From Zelonia costaricensis (taxonomy: Eukaryota > Euglenozoa > Kinetoplastea > Trypanosomatida > Trypanosomatidae), in contig JASAOO010003543.1 in assembly GCA_030849075.1 (NCBI GenBank), positions 49,789 through 113,788 of the forward strand: a stretch of 64,000 nt of DNA. Reading direction: 5' to 3'. Positions 42,622-52,637 of the stretch are shown here, in pieces. The translations under genes and the position numbers were made by a program. Within the stretch, counting starts at the first letter, position 1. Every line of letters starts with the position of its first letter. The notes below the pieces were generated by a model. The model made no database searches. It was not told where the DNA came from and was given only the letters and a program-made list of their open reading frames with translations.

Positions 42622-43473
42622 ATGACGACGCTGTTCCAGACATACGAGGAGGAGTACCGCGATGGCGTCCGCACCATCCAGGACGAGTCCGCCGCGCTGC
42701 GGCAGTCGTGCGATCGCAAAGCTGTCGGCTACAAGGCGCCACCCGCCACGGGCCCTGGCAGCCGCGTGCAGCGTGGCGCGCACCTGACGACCGTGCTCGC
42801 GCAGGTGCGGGAGCTGGTGAACAGCATGGAGTACGAGGCAAACGATTTGCCCGCGGCGCACCGGCAAACAGCGAAGGAGCGCATCGCCGAGTACCGCACG
42901 AACCTACGCTCGCTCGAGGACGGCATCAACCGCCTGAAGGCCGACGCGAGCGCCGCGGACCGGCTGGACCTCCTCGGGGATGCCGAGAAGCGCAAGGCGG
43001 GTGGGGCCGAGGGTGCTGGCGGTGCGGGCGCGGCCGCCGACTTGGACGATGCGACGAAGGCCCACCGGATGACCATGATGGACAACACAGCGAAGGTGCG
43101 CGACGCCTCTGGCAAGCTGCGGCAGGCCGAGCGGCTGCTGAACGACACGGAAACGGTGGGCAACGAGGCGCTGACGAACCTGCGCAACCAGACAGAGACG
43201 ATGCAGCACATCCAGGAGACGACGATCGCGGTGGACGAGGAAGTGTCGGAGGCGCGCAAGATCATCGGCGGCATGCAGAAGATGATGATCAAGCACAAGC
43301 TCATCCTCATCGCCATCATCGTTGTACTGATCTTTCTCATCGTCGTGGCGGTGTACGTGAGTGTGAGCAAGAACCGCAGCAACTCCACCTCGTCCTCGAC
43401 GCTGCCCACCGGCGACCCCATCACCTCCATCGCACCCTCGCTCATGACTCTCGCACGCCGGCTGGTGGTTTAG
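42622..43473 (+). CDS. VTI1-like Qb-SNARE, second of two
   Basis: 283 residues, with the same plan as the preceding gene: LFQTYEEEYRDG start, PPATGPGSR insertion, helical N-domain, SNARE motif (LTNLRNQTETMQHIQ...RKIIGGM) with Gln at the zero layer, and a hydrophobic anchor at about residues 229-252. It differs by a Gly/Ala-rich loop near residues 127-137 and by a luminal tail of about 30 residues containing NRS and NST, which could be N-glycosylated. The two copies are well diverged in sequence, so duplication is old and they may serve different membranes. Start ATG is the first in frame with homology; the upstream open frame reads as leader. Confidence 0.86.
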   Translation: MTTLFQTYEEEYRDGVRTIQDESAALRQSCDRKAVGYKAPPATGPGSRVQRGAHLTTVLAQVRELVNSMEYEANDLPAAHRQTAKERIAEYRTNLRSLEDGINRLKADASAADRLDLLGDAEKRKAGGAEGAGGAGAAADLDDATKAHRMTMMDNTAKVRDASGKLRQAERLLNDTETVGNEALTNLRNQTETMQHIQETTIAVDEEVSEARKIIGGMQKMMIKHKLILIAIIVVLIFLIVVAVYVSVSKNRSNSTSSSTLPTGDPITSIAPSLMTLARRLVV

Positions 43474-44784
43474 CGCGTGCAGGTGTGCAACAGGCGCTGC
43501 GGTTTGTCTGACACGGCGCAGCAGGGGGGGGGAGACTGTGCCCACGAGCGAGCGTGTTGCAGCGCCGGCGTTGGCTTCCAGATCTCCGCCCTTCTCCTTC
43601 CCTCTTTGTCTTTCTTGATTGCTTGTCGCCTGCTCTGTGCCGCACACGCTCCTCCGACCCCAGAGAGCGGGAGCGCACGGTGGCAGCTTCTTCTTCTCAA
43701 ACGGCGACAGACTGCGCTTGTTGGGCACGATATCGTCCCGCGTACGATGCCGCTGCGTGATGCTGATGTGAGTGCGTGTGTCTTTGTGGGGGGGGGGGCG
43801 CATCTGTGTTGTACGCGTACCGTTTGGCACTGAATGCGCGCGTGTTGTGGTGCCCAAGTTGCGAGACTGGCGTGCTGCGTGTGGCCGGGCCCCGACCGCC
43901 TCTGCCCTCCCGAGGACCTGTGAAGCGCCGCTGCTGGCGTTTTCGTGGTGTGCTCTGCACGCGGGCACCCTGTTCGAGGGGCCGCCGCGCCTCGCGGAAA
44001 GTGGCTGGACAGAAACAAAGGTGGAAAGAGAAAAAGTGAGTTGCGCACGCGGCTCGATGCGTGGTGGCCATCCGCGTGTGCCGCAGGGGCGTAGCGAAGC
44101 CCGAAGCCCGAGCGATACGTGGCTCACGAAACTGCGTATCGACCCTGCTGACACGGCGACACAAGCAAAGATGGCACTCTGCTGAGTCGCCGCTGCCCGT
44201 GTACGCGTGTCCGTGCGGGCGTGTATGTGCGATGGGAGCAGCGGCAGCACTCGCGTACCTTTGCGGCAGTGCAGAGGACGAAAAGCCTGTTGGGTGTCTG
44301 AGCAAGCGCCGAAGGGCACGGCGGGTGCACCGCCTTTGTGCCTCCACGTCAGTTTGCACATCTCTGCCCCTCTCGTGCACTCTCCGTTCCCTCCCCCCTC
44401 CACTCCTCCACGGCACTCTCTGCGGCACTCCCCGTCTCCGTCTTCACCCGCGCAGGCCCACACGAGCGGCCTTGACGTAAACAATCGAACACGCCACCGT
44501 CCCGCTCCGCCATTCATCGGGCCCAACGCGTACACACACACACACACACACACACAGACACACCCAGAGGGAACTGCTCATACAAAAGGAATAGAAACAG
44601 ATTCGCCAGTGTCACACACACACACACACACACACAGGTCTTTACATTCATAGACAGACACGCACCACAGGTGGGTGCTCAACCTCGTCGAGATCACGAG
44701 GGGACGAGGCGGCACGACGGAGGTACGCTCCCTGAAGTCTAGCGCCCTCGCCCCGCTCCCTCTTCTCCTCTTGTGTGGCTTCTC
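43474..44784 (+). other. intergenic region
   Basis: 1.3 kb, no credible gene. G-runs occur near 43525-43533 and 43789-43798, and two CA tracts (44532-44555 and 44613-44635) lie 150-250 bases before the next ATG. Confidence 0.55.
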
Positions 44785-47148
44785 ATGTCTTCTACCGCCG
44801 CCGCAGTGGGGGCTGGGCAGCGTGCCGCGGCGCCGCCTGAGACAGCAGCGCTGCTCTTCACCATGCATCAGCAGCTTCAGCAGCACCAGGCTGCCGTCCA
44901 CCAGGCGTTCGCGTCGCTCGACCAGGCGTGCTGCGGGCTGGCGGCCACAGTCGCCACGGCGCACACGAGCGCAGCCCCCAACACGGCGACCGCGTCTACG
45001 CCCAGCGCGGTGCTGTTCGCGCAGCTCCTCCACCGCGTTGCAGCGCTGCACCGCTTTCTCTTCGCAAACCTGTACATGCATCAGCGTGAAAGCGTGCTGG
45101 GGCTCGTGGCCGGGATTGAGAGGTGCGTGCTCGCCGCTGCCGGGGACGCCGCCGACGACGCGGGGGACACCGGCAGTGACGGGCATCGCGAGCTGCGTAA
45201 GCAAATCCACCTTGTGCGCCTCCTCTTCTCCCGCCCGACCGATGCGCAGCCCAGCGGCGGCGGCAGCGGCGGCGGCGGCGCTGCCGGCCTTCTCGATGGG
45301 GCCGTGAGTGCTTCCCCGCTGGTGGAGAGCAGCTCCGTCTCCCCCGAGCCCTCGCAAGCTGCGGCTGCTGCTGCGGCGGCCGCCAACGCGTACGTGCCGC
45401 GTGGGGGGCCCCGTCCGCCGGGCCCGCGCGTGCGGCTCTTTGCGCTCTCCTCTGCGTTGACGGAGCGGGGCGGTCCAGCTGGGCAGCAGACACTTGCAGC
45501 CGTTCTATCCGCCGGGCAGCGGCGCTTCAAGATCCACGTCGTCGTCCTGTGTCCGACTGCTGGCCCCGGGGCGGAGGTGGAGGAGGCGGTGCGGCTCGGT
45601 TGCGTGTGTCTCGTGGTGCGGCAAGACGAGCTCCGGCTATACCCCGTGCAGCACGCAGGCCTCATTATCACCAGCGACCGCGCCGTGATGGCACAGCTCG
45701 ATCGCACCGGCAGCGGCAGCGACACCGAGCACGCGCCGTACGCGTCGCAGCCCTCTGCGGAGGCCGGAGTCGCGTGGGCGGCGGAGGAGGGTGCGATGGA
45801 CGAGGGTGAGGGGGACGAGGAGGGCGGCGGCAGCTTCGCGGTGCTCGAGGAGCTCTTCCTTTCGCTGGAGGCCGACGCGCCGGTGCTGAGCGCCGAACGC
45901 GTGTGGCCACCGCACGCCCCGCCCCGGCTCGCCGCGGGTCCCACTGCCGGCGGTGCCCGGGACGACAGCGGGGGCGAGGCGGAGACGCGCGTGGTCGGCC
46001 GGGCCGCGCTGCGCCGCGACACGGCCGGGCGGTGGAAGCGTCGGCGGGGCGACGCCGCACTGGAGGGGGCCGCGGCGCCGGGCGCTGCCGCACCGCTGTC
46101 GCGCTCCGACGTCGATGCCTCGCGGCGGCGGTGGTCGGAGAGCGTCGCGCACGCTGCCGCGGACGAAGACGCGGTGGACACCGACATCATCGCGTCGCAG
46201 TACACGCTGGAGTCGCAGCACATCGGCATCACGCAGCGCCTCCCCCGCCTGTCCGGCAGCCCCACGGAGTCGACGCATGTGACGCCGGTGCTGCGGTCCG
46301 CAGAGGAGGCGTCGGCCGAGGAGCAGCTGCCACCGCCGGTCACGACGCCGCCGCTCGTCTTTCAGATCAGCAACTCCGTGAAGTACTTGAAGGGGCGGCT
46401 GATAGAGGCGGTCGAGGAGCTGGGCGGCACGGTGGACCAGAGCCCCGGCTACCGCCCCGGCTGCCGCTTCCTCGTCGTGGCAGAGGGCATCACGGAGCGG
46501 ACGGAGAAGTACCTCGGTGCATGCGCGGCGGCCGCCTACATCGTACCGCCGCGCTTCGTGTTCGACTCCCAGCGCCGCGGTTACTGGCTCTCAGGCCGGG
46601 TGCACAACTACGACATGAGCCCGCAGCGCAGCGTTGCCCACGCCCCCAACGCTCGGCCGATCTTCTCCTCCTGGCGCGTGGTGCTCCTCACGTGCCGCTG
46701 CGCGGCCGCCCGTGGCGTTCGCGCTGCCCTGGTTGCCGGCGGCTGCACGCAGGTGACGGCGTTTGTGGTTGACCCAACAGCGGAACCGCAGGTGCTCGCT
46801 GCGGGGGCACGGCCACCCGTCTACGACGCCTCGAGCGCGTCGGCGGACGGTGTTGTGGAAGGCGTGTGCCCCTCCAGCGTTCTCGCGCCAGCGATGCTGC
46901 AGGCCGCCACGCACATTCTCATCGACTGCAGCAGCGTGACGGCGCAGGGCCACTTTCACATGCCCGAGTGGGTGCCGGCCGGCGTGCGACTGCCCGAGCA
47001 CCGGCCGCGCATCTTCACGCTGGAGCTCCTTTACCACTGCCTCTGCGCGCACCCGGCGCGGATCTTCGATGCGGAGGGGCAGCTGGGCGAGGTGGGCGCC
47101 CTCACCCCAGCGTGTCGCATCGAGGAACCGCCCGAGACGGGGGCGTAG
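44785..47148 (+). CDS. BRCT-domain protein
   Basis: 787 residues. The C-terminal third has a BRCT-like unit from about residue 523 (LKGRLIEAVEELGGTVDQ ... AAAYIVPPRFVFDSQRRGYWL) and probably a second from about 627 (WRVVLLTCRCAAARGVRAALVAGG). The Trp in the last helix of the first is replaced by the R-G-Y-W-L context rather than the usual W-x3-C, so assignment is by fold pattern. BRCT pairs bind phosphoproteins in DNA damage signalling; a nuclear repair or checkpoint role is inference. The N-terminus is helical and Gln/Ala-rich; the middle is Asp/Glu/Arg/Ala-rich and probably disordered. Four codons upstream of the ATG begin at GTG and were excluded. The exact orthologue is not recognised. 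Confidence 0.75.
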   Translation: MSSTAAAVGAGQRAAAPPETAALLFTMHQQLQQHQAAVHQAFASLDQACCGLAATVATAHTSAAPNTATASTPSAVLFAQLLHRVAALHRFLFANLYMHQRESVLGLVAGIERCVLAAAGDAADDAGDTGSDGHRELRKQIHLVRLLFSRPTDAQPSGGGSGGGGAAGLLDGAVSASPLVESSSVSPEPSQAAAAAAAAANAYVPRGGPRPPGPRVRLFALSSALTERGGPAGQQTLAAVLSAGQRRFKIHVVVLCPTAGPGAEVEEAVRLGCVCLVVRQDELRLYPVQHAGLIITSDRAVMAQLDRTGSGSDTEHAPYASQPSAEAGVAWAAEEGAMDEGEGDEEGGGSFAVLEELFLSLEADAPVLSAERVWPPHAPPRLAAGPTAGGARDDSGGEAETRVVGRAALRRDTAGRWKRRRGDAALEGAAAPGAAAPLSRSDVDASRRRWSESVAHAAADEDAVDTDIIASQYTLESQHIGITQRLPRLSGSPTESTHVTPVLRSAEEASAEEQLPPPVTTPPLVFQISNSVKYLKGRLIEAVEELGGTVDQSPGYRPGCRFLVVAEGITERTEKYLGACAAAAYIVPPRFVFDSQRRGYWLSGRVHNYDMSPQRSVAHAPNARPIFSSWRVVLLTCRCAAARGVRAALVAGGCTQVTAFVVDPTAEPQVLAAGARPPVYDASSASADGVVEGVCPSSVLAPAMLQAATHILIDCSSVTAQGHFHMPEWVPAGVRLPEHRPRIFTLELLYHCLCAHPARIFDAEGQLGEVGALTPACRIEEPPETGA

Positions 47149-48042
47149 CAGCCAGCGAGCGCACCGCCGTCGTGCGTCCCCTCCTCTCATGTCGACCGCG
47201 ATCGGCTGTGCTGACTCGAAGGCAGCGGGCCGCACGTCACGCGGTGTGCGCGCCTGCAGCGTGTGGGGAGAGAGAAGGAAAACGGAGTCAAGAAGAAGGG
47301 GCGGGGTTGCTGCGGCACGTGTCGCTGTCCTTGTGGACCGGTGATGCGCGTGACGCCGCCCGTCTTCGTCTCCACCCCTCTTCCAGCTTCCCTCGCTCCT
47401 CCCCCGTGTGCGGCTCGTCCTTCTCGCAAACGCACAGATGAAGCTCTGCCCAAGACGGCAACGCGGCGGCCTTTGTGAGGGCGCAAACCTGCGCACACGG
47501 CCGTCTCTGTTCATCACACACTCACGTGCGTGGAGAGAATCCTACAGCTCCAGTCTGACACCCCGCGCCCCACTCTCTCTCAGCAGCGCAGCGTTCTGCC
47601 CCCACCCCCCTCTCCCACGCTGCGGCTGCCGATGTGCGTGCGTGCCCCCGTCACCTCAAATGTCCTTCGCCTCACCACCCCCACGGTTGTCACGCCGCAT
47701 TTCACGTATTCGATTTGCTGCTCGCGTTGCCGTGGCCTGCACCGTATGCGGCACACGGTCAGTTACCTCCCACAACCACCCACGCCCAGACGTCAACGAG
47801 CACACACACACACACACACACTCACACGTCAAGAAGGGGTCCCCACAAAGTCGCAGCGGTACACCGTTGCACCGCGGCAGCACTCCCCAAGTGGCGCTCT
47901 TGAGCTTTCAACAGGGCAGGCTCAGTGAAGTCGTGAACTCTCCTCCTCCTCTCGCCCCCTGGACGAGTAGGCACTTGAAGCTCGACTGATTCTCTTCGCG
48001 TTCTCCCTCTCTCCAGCTGCATCGGTGCGACGACACGCCGGC
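47149..48042 (+). other. intergenic region
   Basis: No credible gene in 894 bases. A CA run (47803-47820) and a C/T-rich acceptor zone near 47990-48014 are visible. Confidence 0.55.
48015..48016 (+). promoter_or_regulatory. candidate spliced-leader acceptor AG for CSL4
   Basis: A T/C tract (about 47991-48014) ends in CCAG 26 bases before the ATG. Confidence 0.5.
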
Positions 48043-48873
48043 ATGCCCGTCTTGGCTCACACCGGCACCCGCGTCGCCCCCGGCGATGCCCTCTTCGCGT
48101 CACCAGCGGCGGCGCTGCAGCCGTCCTTGCGGGATGCCGGAGACGGGGTCGGCGAGGAGGCGACGGAGGACGTGACACCGGGGGCGGGGTGCGTCGTGCA
48201 GTATGTGGAGCGGCCCGCACCAGCGACCGCGGCGGCGGCTGCGCGGACCGTGGCGGAGCGCCGCATCGTCGCCACGCGTCACGGGCTCGCGCAGTGGGAC
48301 GGCGGCCTCGTGTCCGTCTTTGCCGCGGCCACCCGCGGCCCGGCCCTCAGTGACGGCCTCACGCCGTCGGCCGCGGCCTCTGCGGCGGCGCAGCCCTCGG
48401 TGCTCGGCCCGCGGCCGGGGGACACGGTGCACGTCCGCATCACCCGACTTAGCCGCCTCTTTGCCTTCGGCGAGATCATCGCGGTGAACTGGCGCTGGTG
48501 CAGCCACCGCAGCCTCGGCGCCGCCGCAGCTGGCGGCGGTGGCGGCGGTGTCTTCAAGGGCGTGCTGCGGCAGGAGGACATCCGGCCTTTCAAGCCAACG
48601 AAGGACCAGCTCACACCGCCGCCCCCGTCCCTCGCCTTCGGGCTCGGTGACGTGGTGCTGGCGGAGGTGCTCTCGCAGTCCGACGCCCATCAGTGCCAGC
48701 TCTCTACGATTACTGAGGGCTGTGGGGTGGTGGAGAGCTGGGTGGGCGCGGCGGAGGGGCAGTACGGCGGGCAAGAGAAGGCGAAGCTTCAGCACATCCC
48801 GGGCCGCCGCGATGCCATGATGCTCCCTGGCACTGGCGAGGTGGTGCCCCGGTGGTGCCCGCTGCTGCCGTGA
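48043..48873 (+). CDS. CSL4: exosome complex subunit CSL4
   Basis: 276 residues. The N-terminal GTRVAPGDALF matches the CSL4 N-domain opening; an S1-type RNA-binding domain follows at about residues 128-235 (GDTVHVRITRL ... FKGVLRQEDIRPF), ending in the family element FGLGDVVLAEVLS...LSTITEGCGVV. CSL4 forms part of the RNA-binding cap of the exosome, which trims and degrades RNA 3'-5' in nucleus and cytoplasm; the trypanosome complex contains this subunit. A Gly/Ala-rich loop (about residues 163-173) is inserted in the S1 domain. I see no cysteine pairs for the zinc ribbon found in archaeal Csl4. Six codons above the ATG begin at GTG and were excluded. Confidence 0.88.
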   Translation: MPVLAHTGTRVAPGDALFASPAAALQPSLRDAGDGVGEEATEDVTPGAGCVVQYVERPAPATAAAAARTVAERRIVATRHGLAQWDGGLVSVFAAATRGPALSDGLTPSAAASAAAQPSVLGPRPGDTVHVRITRLSRLFAFGEIIAVNWRWCSHRSLGAAAAGGGGGGVFKGVLRQEDIRPFKPTKDQLTPPPPSLAFGLGDVVLAEVLSQSDAHQCQLSTITEGCGVVESWVGAAEGQYGGQEKAKLQHIPGRRDAMMLPGTGEVVPRWCPLLP

Positions 48874-49357
48874 ATGGCAGGGCGTCGCGAAGCCGGGTGA
48901 GTGACACCCTCTCCTCTGAGGTGCCCCTCACACGGCGTGCGCGCGCATCTGTGTGTGTGTGTACGTGTGTGTGTGTGATGACGTTTTGAGTCCGAGTAAG
49001 GCACCGTAAGTGCGAGACAGCGTGTAACAGGCTTGAACGAGGTGCCCCGTTGAGCGCTGCGGCGTCCTCTCTTGAAGGGCCGGACTGCGCATACGCCGAG
49101 CTGGCACAACCCGCTCTCACAGTCGACCCGAGTGCCACCCTGAACGCCCCCCCCCCCCTGCCCCCCGCCACCTTCCCTCTACTCTTCCCCCTGCGCCTCT
49201 TCCCGACCGCCGCTCACACGCGCCAGCCTTTCCCCTGTCCCCACGCTCCTTCTCACCCCCTCACCCCCCTCCTCCTCCTCCCCCAGGGGCCCCATCAGCG
49301 CCGCGACCAGAAACCGCGCGCCTCCCTCTCCCACCCACCCGACATCCCCGCCGAGCC
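48874..49357 (+). other. intergenic region
   Basis: No gene seen. A TG-rich tract (48949-48978) follows the stop; C-rich DNA (C10 near 49148) precedes the next ATG. Confidence 0.55.
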
Positions 49358-49993
49358 ATGTCGCAGCCTGAGAAGGCAGTGTGGATAGCGCAGTCGACGC
49401 CTGTCATGGACGGTGCGGCGAAGGACGCTGACGTGCCGCGCGACGCGGTGGCGGTGCCGGTGCTGCTGGCCGACGGCGTGGATGCGATCATGGTGCGCCG
49501 CGCCGACGCCGAGGACTGGGTGCTGCACGTGTGCGCGTGGCTGACGCTGGTGCTGAGCTGTGTGATTGTCGCGATCACCGGCTACGTGGCGCGTGAGCTG
49601 AAGGACCACCTTAACAACACACCGCCAAGCGACTCCAGGGCTGTGACAGAGGTCATACTGATCGTATCGCTCGTGGGTCTGGTGCTGCACGCCGCGATGG
49701 CCGCCGTCGTTGTGTGGATCGGTGCCGCTCAGCCGCGTCTCGTGCCGGTGGGCTGCGGCTGGCATGGGCAGCACACGCGTGCGCAGGTGTTGGCGTGCGT
49801 GCTGCTGTGTCTCGTGACGGGGCTCACGCTGTACTGCAGCGGCATGATGTTGTGGACGGTGCTGCGCCGAGGCAACTTCGACGAGGAGGGGCTGCTGCTC
49901 TGGGGCGCCATTTTCTTCTGCTCCATCCTCTTCGATGTTACGAGCGTGCTGTGGCTGCGGCAGGGTGTGCGGCCCCGCAACGGAATGCGCTGA
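49358..49993 (+). CDS. four-pass membrane protein, unknown function
   Basis: 211 residues with four hydrophobic segments at about residues 53-75, 93-117, 137-160 and 176-200. The 50-residue N-terminus is soluble and Ala/Asp-rich; the C-terminus is short and basic (RQGVRPRNGMR). Loops are short, and no catalytic or glycosylation motif stands out. Even hydrophobic periodicity and GC-rich third positions support a real gene. Topology suggests both ends on the same side of the membrane. I do not recognise the family; a kinetoplastid-specific protein is likely. The ATG is the first in frame and follows C-rich leader sequence. Confidence 0.75.
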   Translation: MSQPEKAVWIAQSTPVMDGAAKDADVPRDAVAVPVLLADGVDAIMVRRADAEDWVLHVCAWLTLVLSCVIVAITGYVARELKDHLNNTPPSDSRAVTEVILIVSLVGLVLHAAMAAVVVWIGAAQPRLVPVGCGWHGQHTRAQVLACVLLCLVTGLTLYCSGMMLWTVLRRGNFDEEGLLLWGAIFFCSILFDVTSVLWLRQGVRPRNGMR

Positions 49994-51070
49994 GCCGCAC
50001 ACACGCCACCTTGCGGGGGCGATCGGCCTGACGAGCAGGTGACGGCGCATGCGCACGTGTGCGTATGTGAACCGCCTGTGGCTGCACGACTCGGACGTCA
50101 GCGCGGCCTCCCCCCCATCCCTCCACTCCGCCGTCCTAAGCGCGACTCGATTTCTGGTTTCCTTCCTGTTCTGTCTTGCTTCTCCACCACGCGTGTGCAC
50201 CTTAATAGTTTCCCCTCCCCTCCCCCTTCCTCCTCCCTTCCAGTGCCGCGCTGTCTTCGTGCGCGCGTCAGTCCGTGTATCTCGACGTGTGTGTGAGTGT
50301 GTGTGTCTGCGCGGGTACGCCACACTGCCGCTAGCTTTCTCGTGCGCTTTCTCTTTGCCCTGTGTTGTCGTGTTTGCAGTCGACTCTGTCGGCCCCCTTC
50401 CGCGTGTGTGTCTCTATTTCGGGTCCTCGGCACGCCTCCTCCTCGGACGCGCGCAGTAAGACAAACGACTCACTTCTCCCTCCAGCGACTCGTCACCGCG
50501 GTCGCAGTGAAGTGGGCAAGGCGTGCCAGCTCGAACTGCCGCGCTCGCTTCGTGCGAGTCCTACCACACACAGCGTTGTGTCGGTTTCAGCGAAGGCTGC
50601 TCACGGGCTCGGTGCGCTCTGCAGCAGGAGCAGTGGGACCCGTCGATGCGGATGTGTGGAGCTGGCATCTGCCGCTAGGCGCCGCCGTCAACCCGCTCCA
50701 CTTCCAACTCCCATGCCTGATCTTCACGCACTGGCTTTCCCCATCTCTCTGTCGGCTTTTCCTCTTCGCTGCGCATTCACGTACTCGCATCGCGATGCCC
50801 ACGCTGGGATGCGTGCGTGTGTGCGCGCTCGTGGCCACGGCGTACGGGGGCGTCGCTTGCCCTCACTGTGCTCCTCGTTCGACGCGTCAACTACTACAAC
50901 TCGCAGAGCCGCACCTCTTCCCTCTCCACATCGAGCGTTGCCAACTCTCTGCGGTGTGCCCTTGCTGACTTCCCTGCAGCCACCACTTCACTGCCCCTTC
51001 AAGGCCCATCGCGCGGCACCGCTGCGGACTTCCATCGCCCCCCTCTCCCACAACTCCCCACACTTGGACC

Positions 51071-51110
<40 letters not shown>

Positions 51111-51161
51111 AACGATCAGTCGCAGACACACGTGCATACGCGACCCCCACGTGAGTCAAGG
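49994..51161 (+). other. intergenic region
   Basis: 1.17 kb without a credible gene. Short TG runs (50288-50306) follow the stop; a CA tract at 51072-51106 sits about 55 bases before the next ATG. Confidence 0.55.
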
Positions 51162-52637
51162 ATGCCACGCCGGCACGCCGGCGTCGGCGCCATCGAGGCG
51201 CGGCAGCGGCGCGAGGCCTTCATGGAGGACTTCAACGCGCAGCAGGCGGTGCAGGATCGGCAGACGCGCGCCGTTGAGTGGGAGCTGCGCGGCACCGAGC
51301 GGCACAAGCAGCAGGAGGTGCTGCAGCACATGGATCAGATCCAGGCACAGCACAACGACGTCCTCGTCGCGCGCCGCCGCCGCCTCGCGGAGCTGCTCAC
51401 GCACGAGAAGGAGCTGCACACCTCGATGATGACGGGGCTGCCAGAGACGGACGCGCAGCGGCGCGAGCGGCTGATTCGCAAGGCGCAGGAGCTGCGGGCG
51501 AAGCGGGAGGAGGCGAAGCGGGTGGACAACGGCGCGCGGCACGACCGCCTCTTCCGTGAGAAGATCGACTCGCTGCGTCAGGCAGAGAGCCGGCTGAAGG
51601 TGATGCAGGTGGCCGAGGCCCGCTTCGACCAGATGCACGCCGCGGCGGAGCGGCGCCGGCAGGACGCCGCGGAGGACGAGTTCTTCGCGCAGCAGGCCGC
51701 TGAGGCGCAGCGGCTGGCCACGGAGCGGGAGCAGCGCGACCTCGAGCTGCGCTACCACCGCAAGCAGCGCATGCTCGGCGACCTCGCGGCGCAGGTGGCC
51801 GGCAACCAGATGCGCCGCGACATGGACGCGGAGGAGGTGCTGCGGGACACGGAGGAGTTCTACCGGCTGCTGCACGAGGAGGAGGCGGAGGAGGCGCGGA
51901 AGCAGCTCCATCGGCGCGAGGTGAACCGCCAGCTGGCGCAGGAAATGATCGAGATGAACGAGGAGCTGAAGCGGGCCCGCCAGCAGGAGTACGAGCAGCT
52001 GCGCAAGGAGGACAAGGAGGCGCTGGACGTCATCCTCGCTGGCCTGGCCGCCGAGCAGGCGGAGCAGCGGGCAGAGAAGCAGCGCCGCATGGCAGCGGAG
52101 CGGCAGCAGATGCTGGACCTGCAGAACCAGATGGCGCAGCGCAAGGACGACTCGCACGCGCTGGACAAGCTGTGGGAGGAGGAGAACGAGAAGGCGTGGC
52201 GCAAGCGCGAGGTGGTGTGGGCCGCCGAACAGGCGAAGCGCGACACACTGCTCCGCAACATCCTCATCGCCCGCCGTCAGCAGATCCTCGATAAGCGGCA
52301 GAAGTCGAAGGACGACGCGATGCTGCGCAAGCTGGAGGATGCGGCCTTTCTCGCCTCGCTGGAGAAGGACTGCGAAATCGATGCGGCGGAGCGGGCCCGA
52401 CGCATGGCGCTGCTCAAGGAAACGCAGCAGTACCTCGAGTGGCAAATCCAGCAGCGGCTCGCGGAGAAGGAGGCGGCGAAGGTGGCACGGCGAAACGAGC
52501 TGACGAACGACGAGGCACTGGAGCGGCAGTACGAGGAGCGCATCGCTCGCGAGATGGCAAACCTCGAAGCGGCCAAGCCCGCCCGCTACAAGAACGTCCC
52601 GCTGCTGCCACCCCGCTCCCGCAACCAGCCGCTCTAG
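51162..52637 (+). CDS. CFAP53: CFAP53-like axonemal coiled-coil protein
   Basis: 491 residues, almost entirely charged helix rich in Glu, Arg, Gln and Ala with no membrane segment. The arrangement ARRRRLAELLTHEKELHTSMM...RERLIRKAQELRAKREE...LFREKIDSLR resembles the trichoplein/mitostatin homology (TPH) region of CFAP53 (CCDC11). In other flagellates CFAP53 is a microtubule-inner protein of axonemal doublets, consistent with a flagellate genome. Other TPH proteins such as MNS1 are the main alternative. The C-terminus (residues 475-491) is less charged, Pro-rich and probably unstructured. The 115 codons open upstream begin at GTG and cover a CA tract and leader sequence, so the ATG at 51162 is preferred. 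Confidence 0.75.
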   Translation: MPRRHAGVGAIEARQRREAFMEDFNAQQAVQDRQTRAVEWELRGTERHKQQEVLQHMDQIQAQHNDVLVARRRRLAELLTHEKELHTSMMTGLPETDAQRRERLIRKAQELRAKREEAKRVDNGARHDRLFREKIDSLRQAESRLKVMQVAEARFDQMHAAAERRRQDAAEDEFFAQQAAEAQRLATEREQRDLELRYHRKQRMLGDLAAQVAGNQMRRDMDAEEVLRDTEEFYRLLHEEEAEEARKQLHRREVNRQLAQEMIEMNEELKRARQQEYEQLRKEDKEALDVILAGLAAEQAEQRAEKQRRMAAERQQMLDLQNQMAQRKDDSHALDKLWEEENEKAWRKREVVWAAEQAKRDTLLRNILIARRQQILDKRQKSKDDAMLRKLEDAAFLASLEKDCEIDAAERARRMALLKETQQYLEWQIQQRLAEKEAAKVARRNELTNDEALERQYEERIAREMANLEAAKPARYKNVPLLPPRSRNQPL

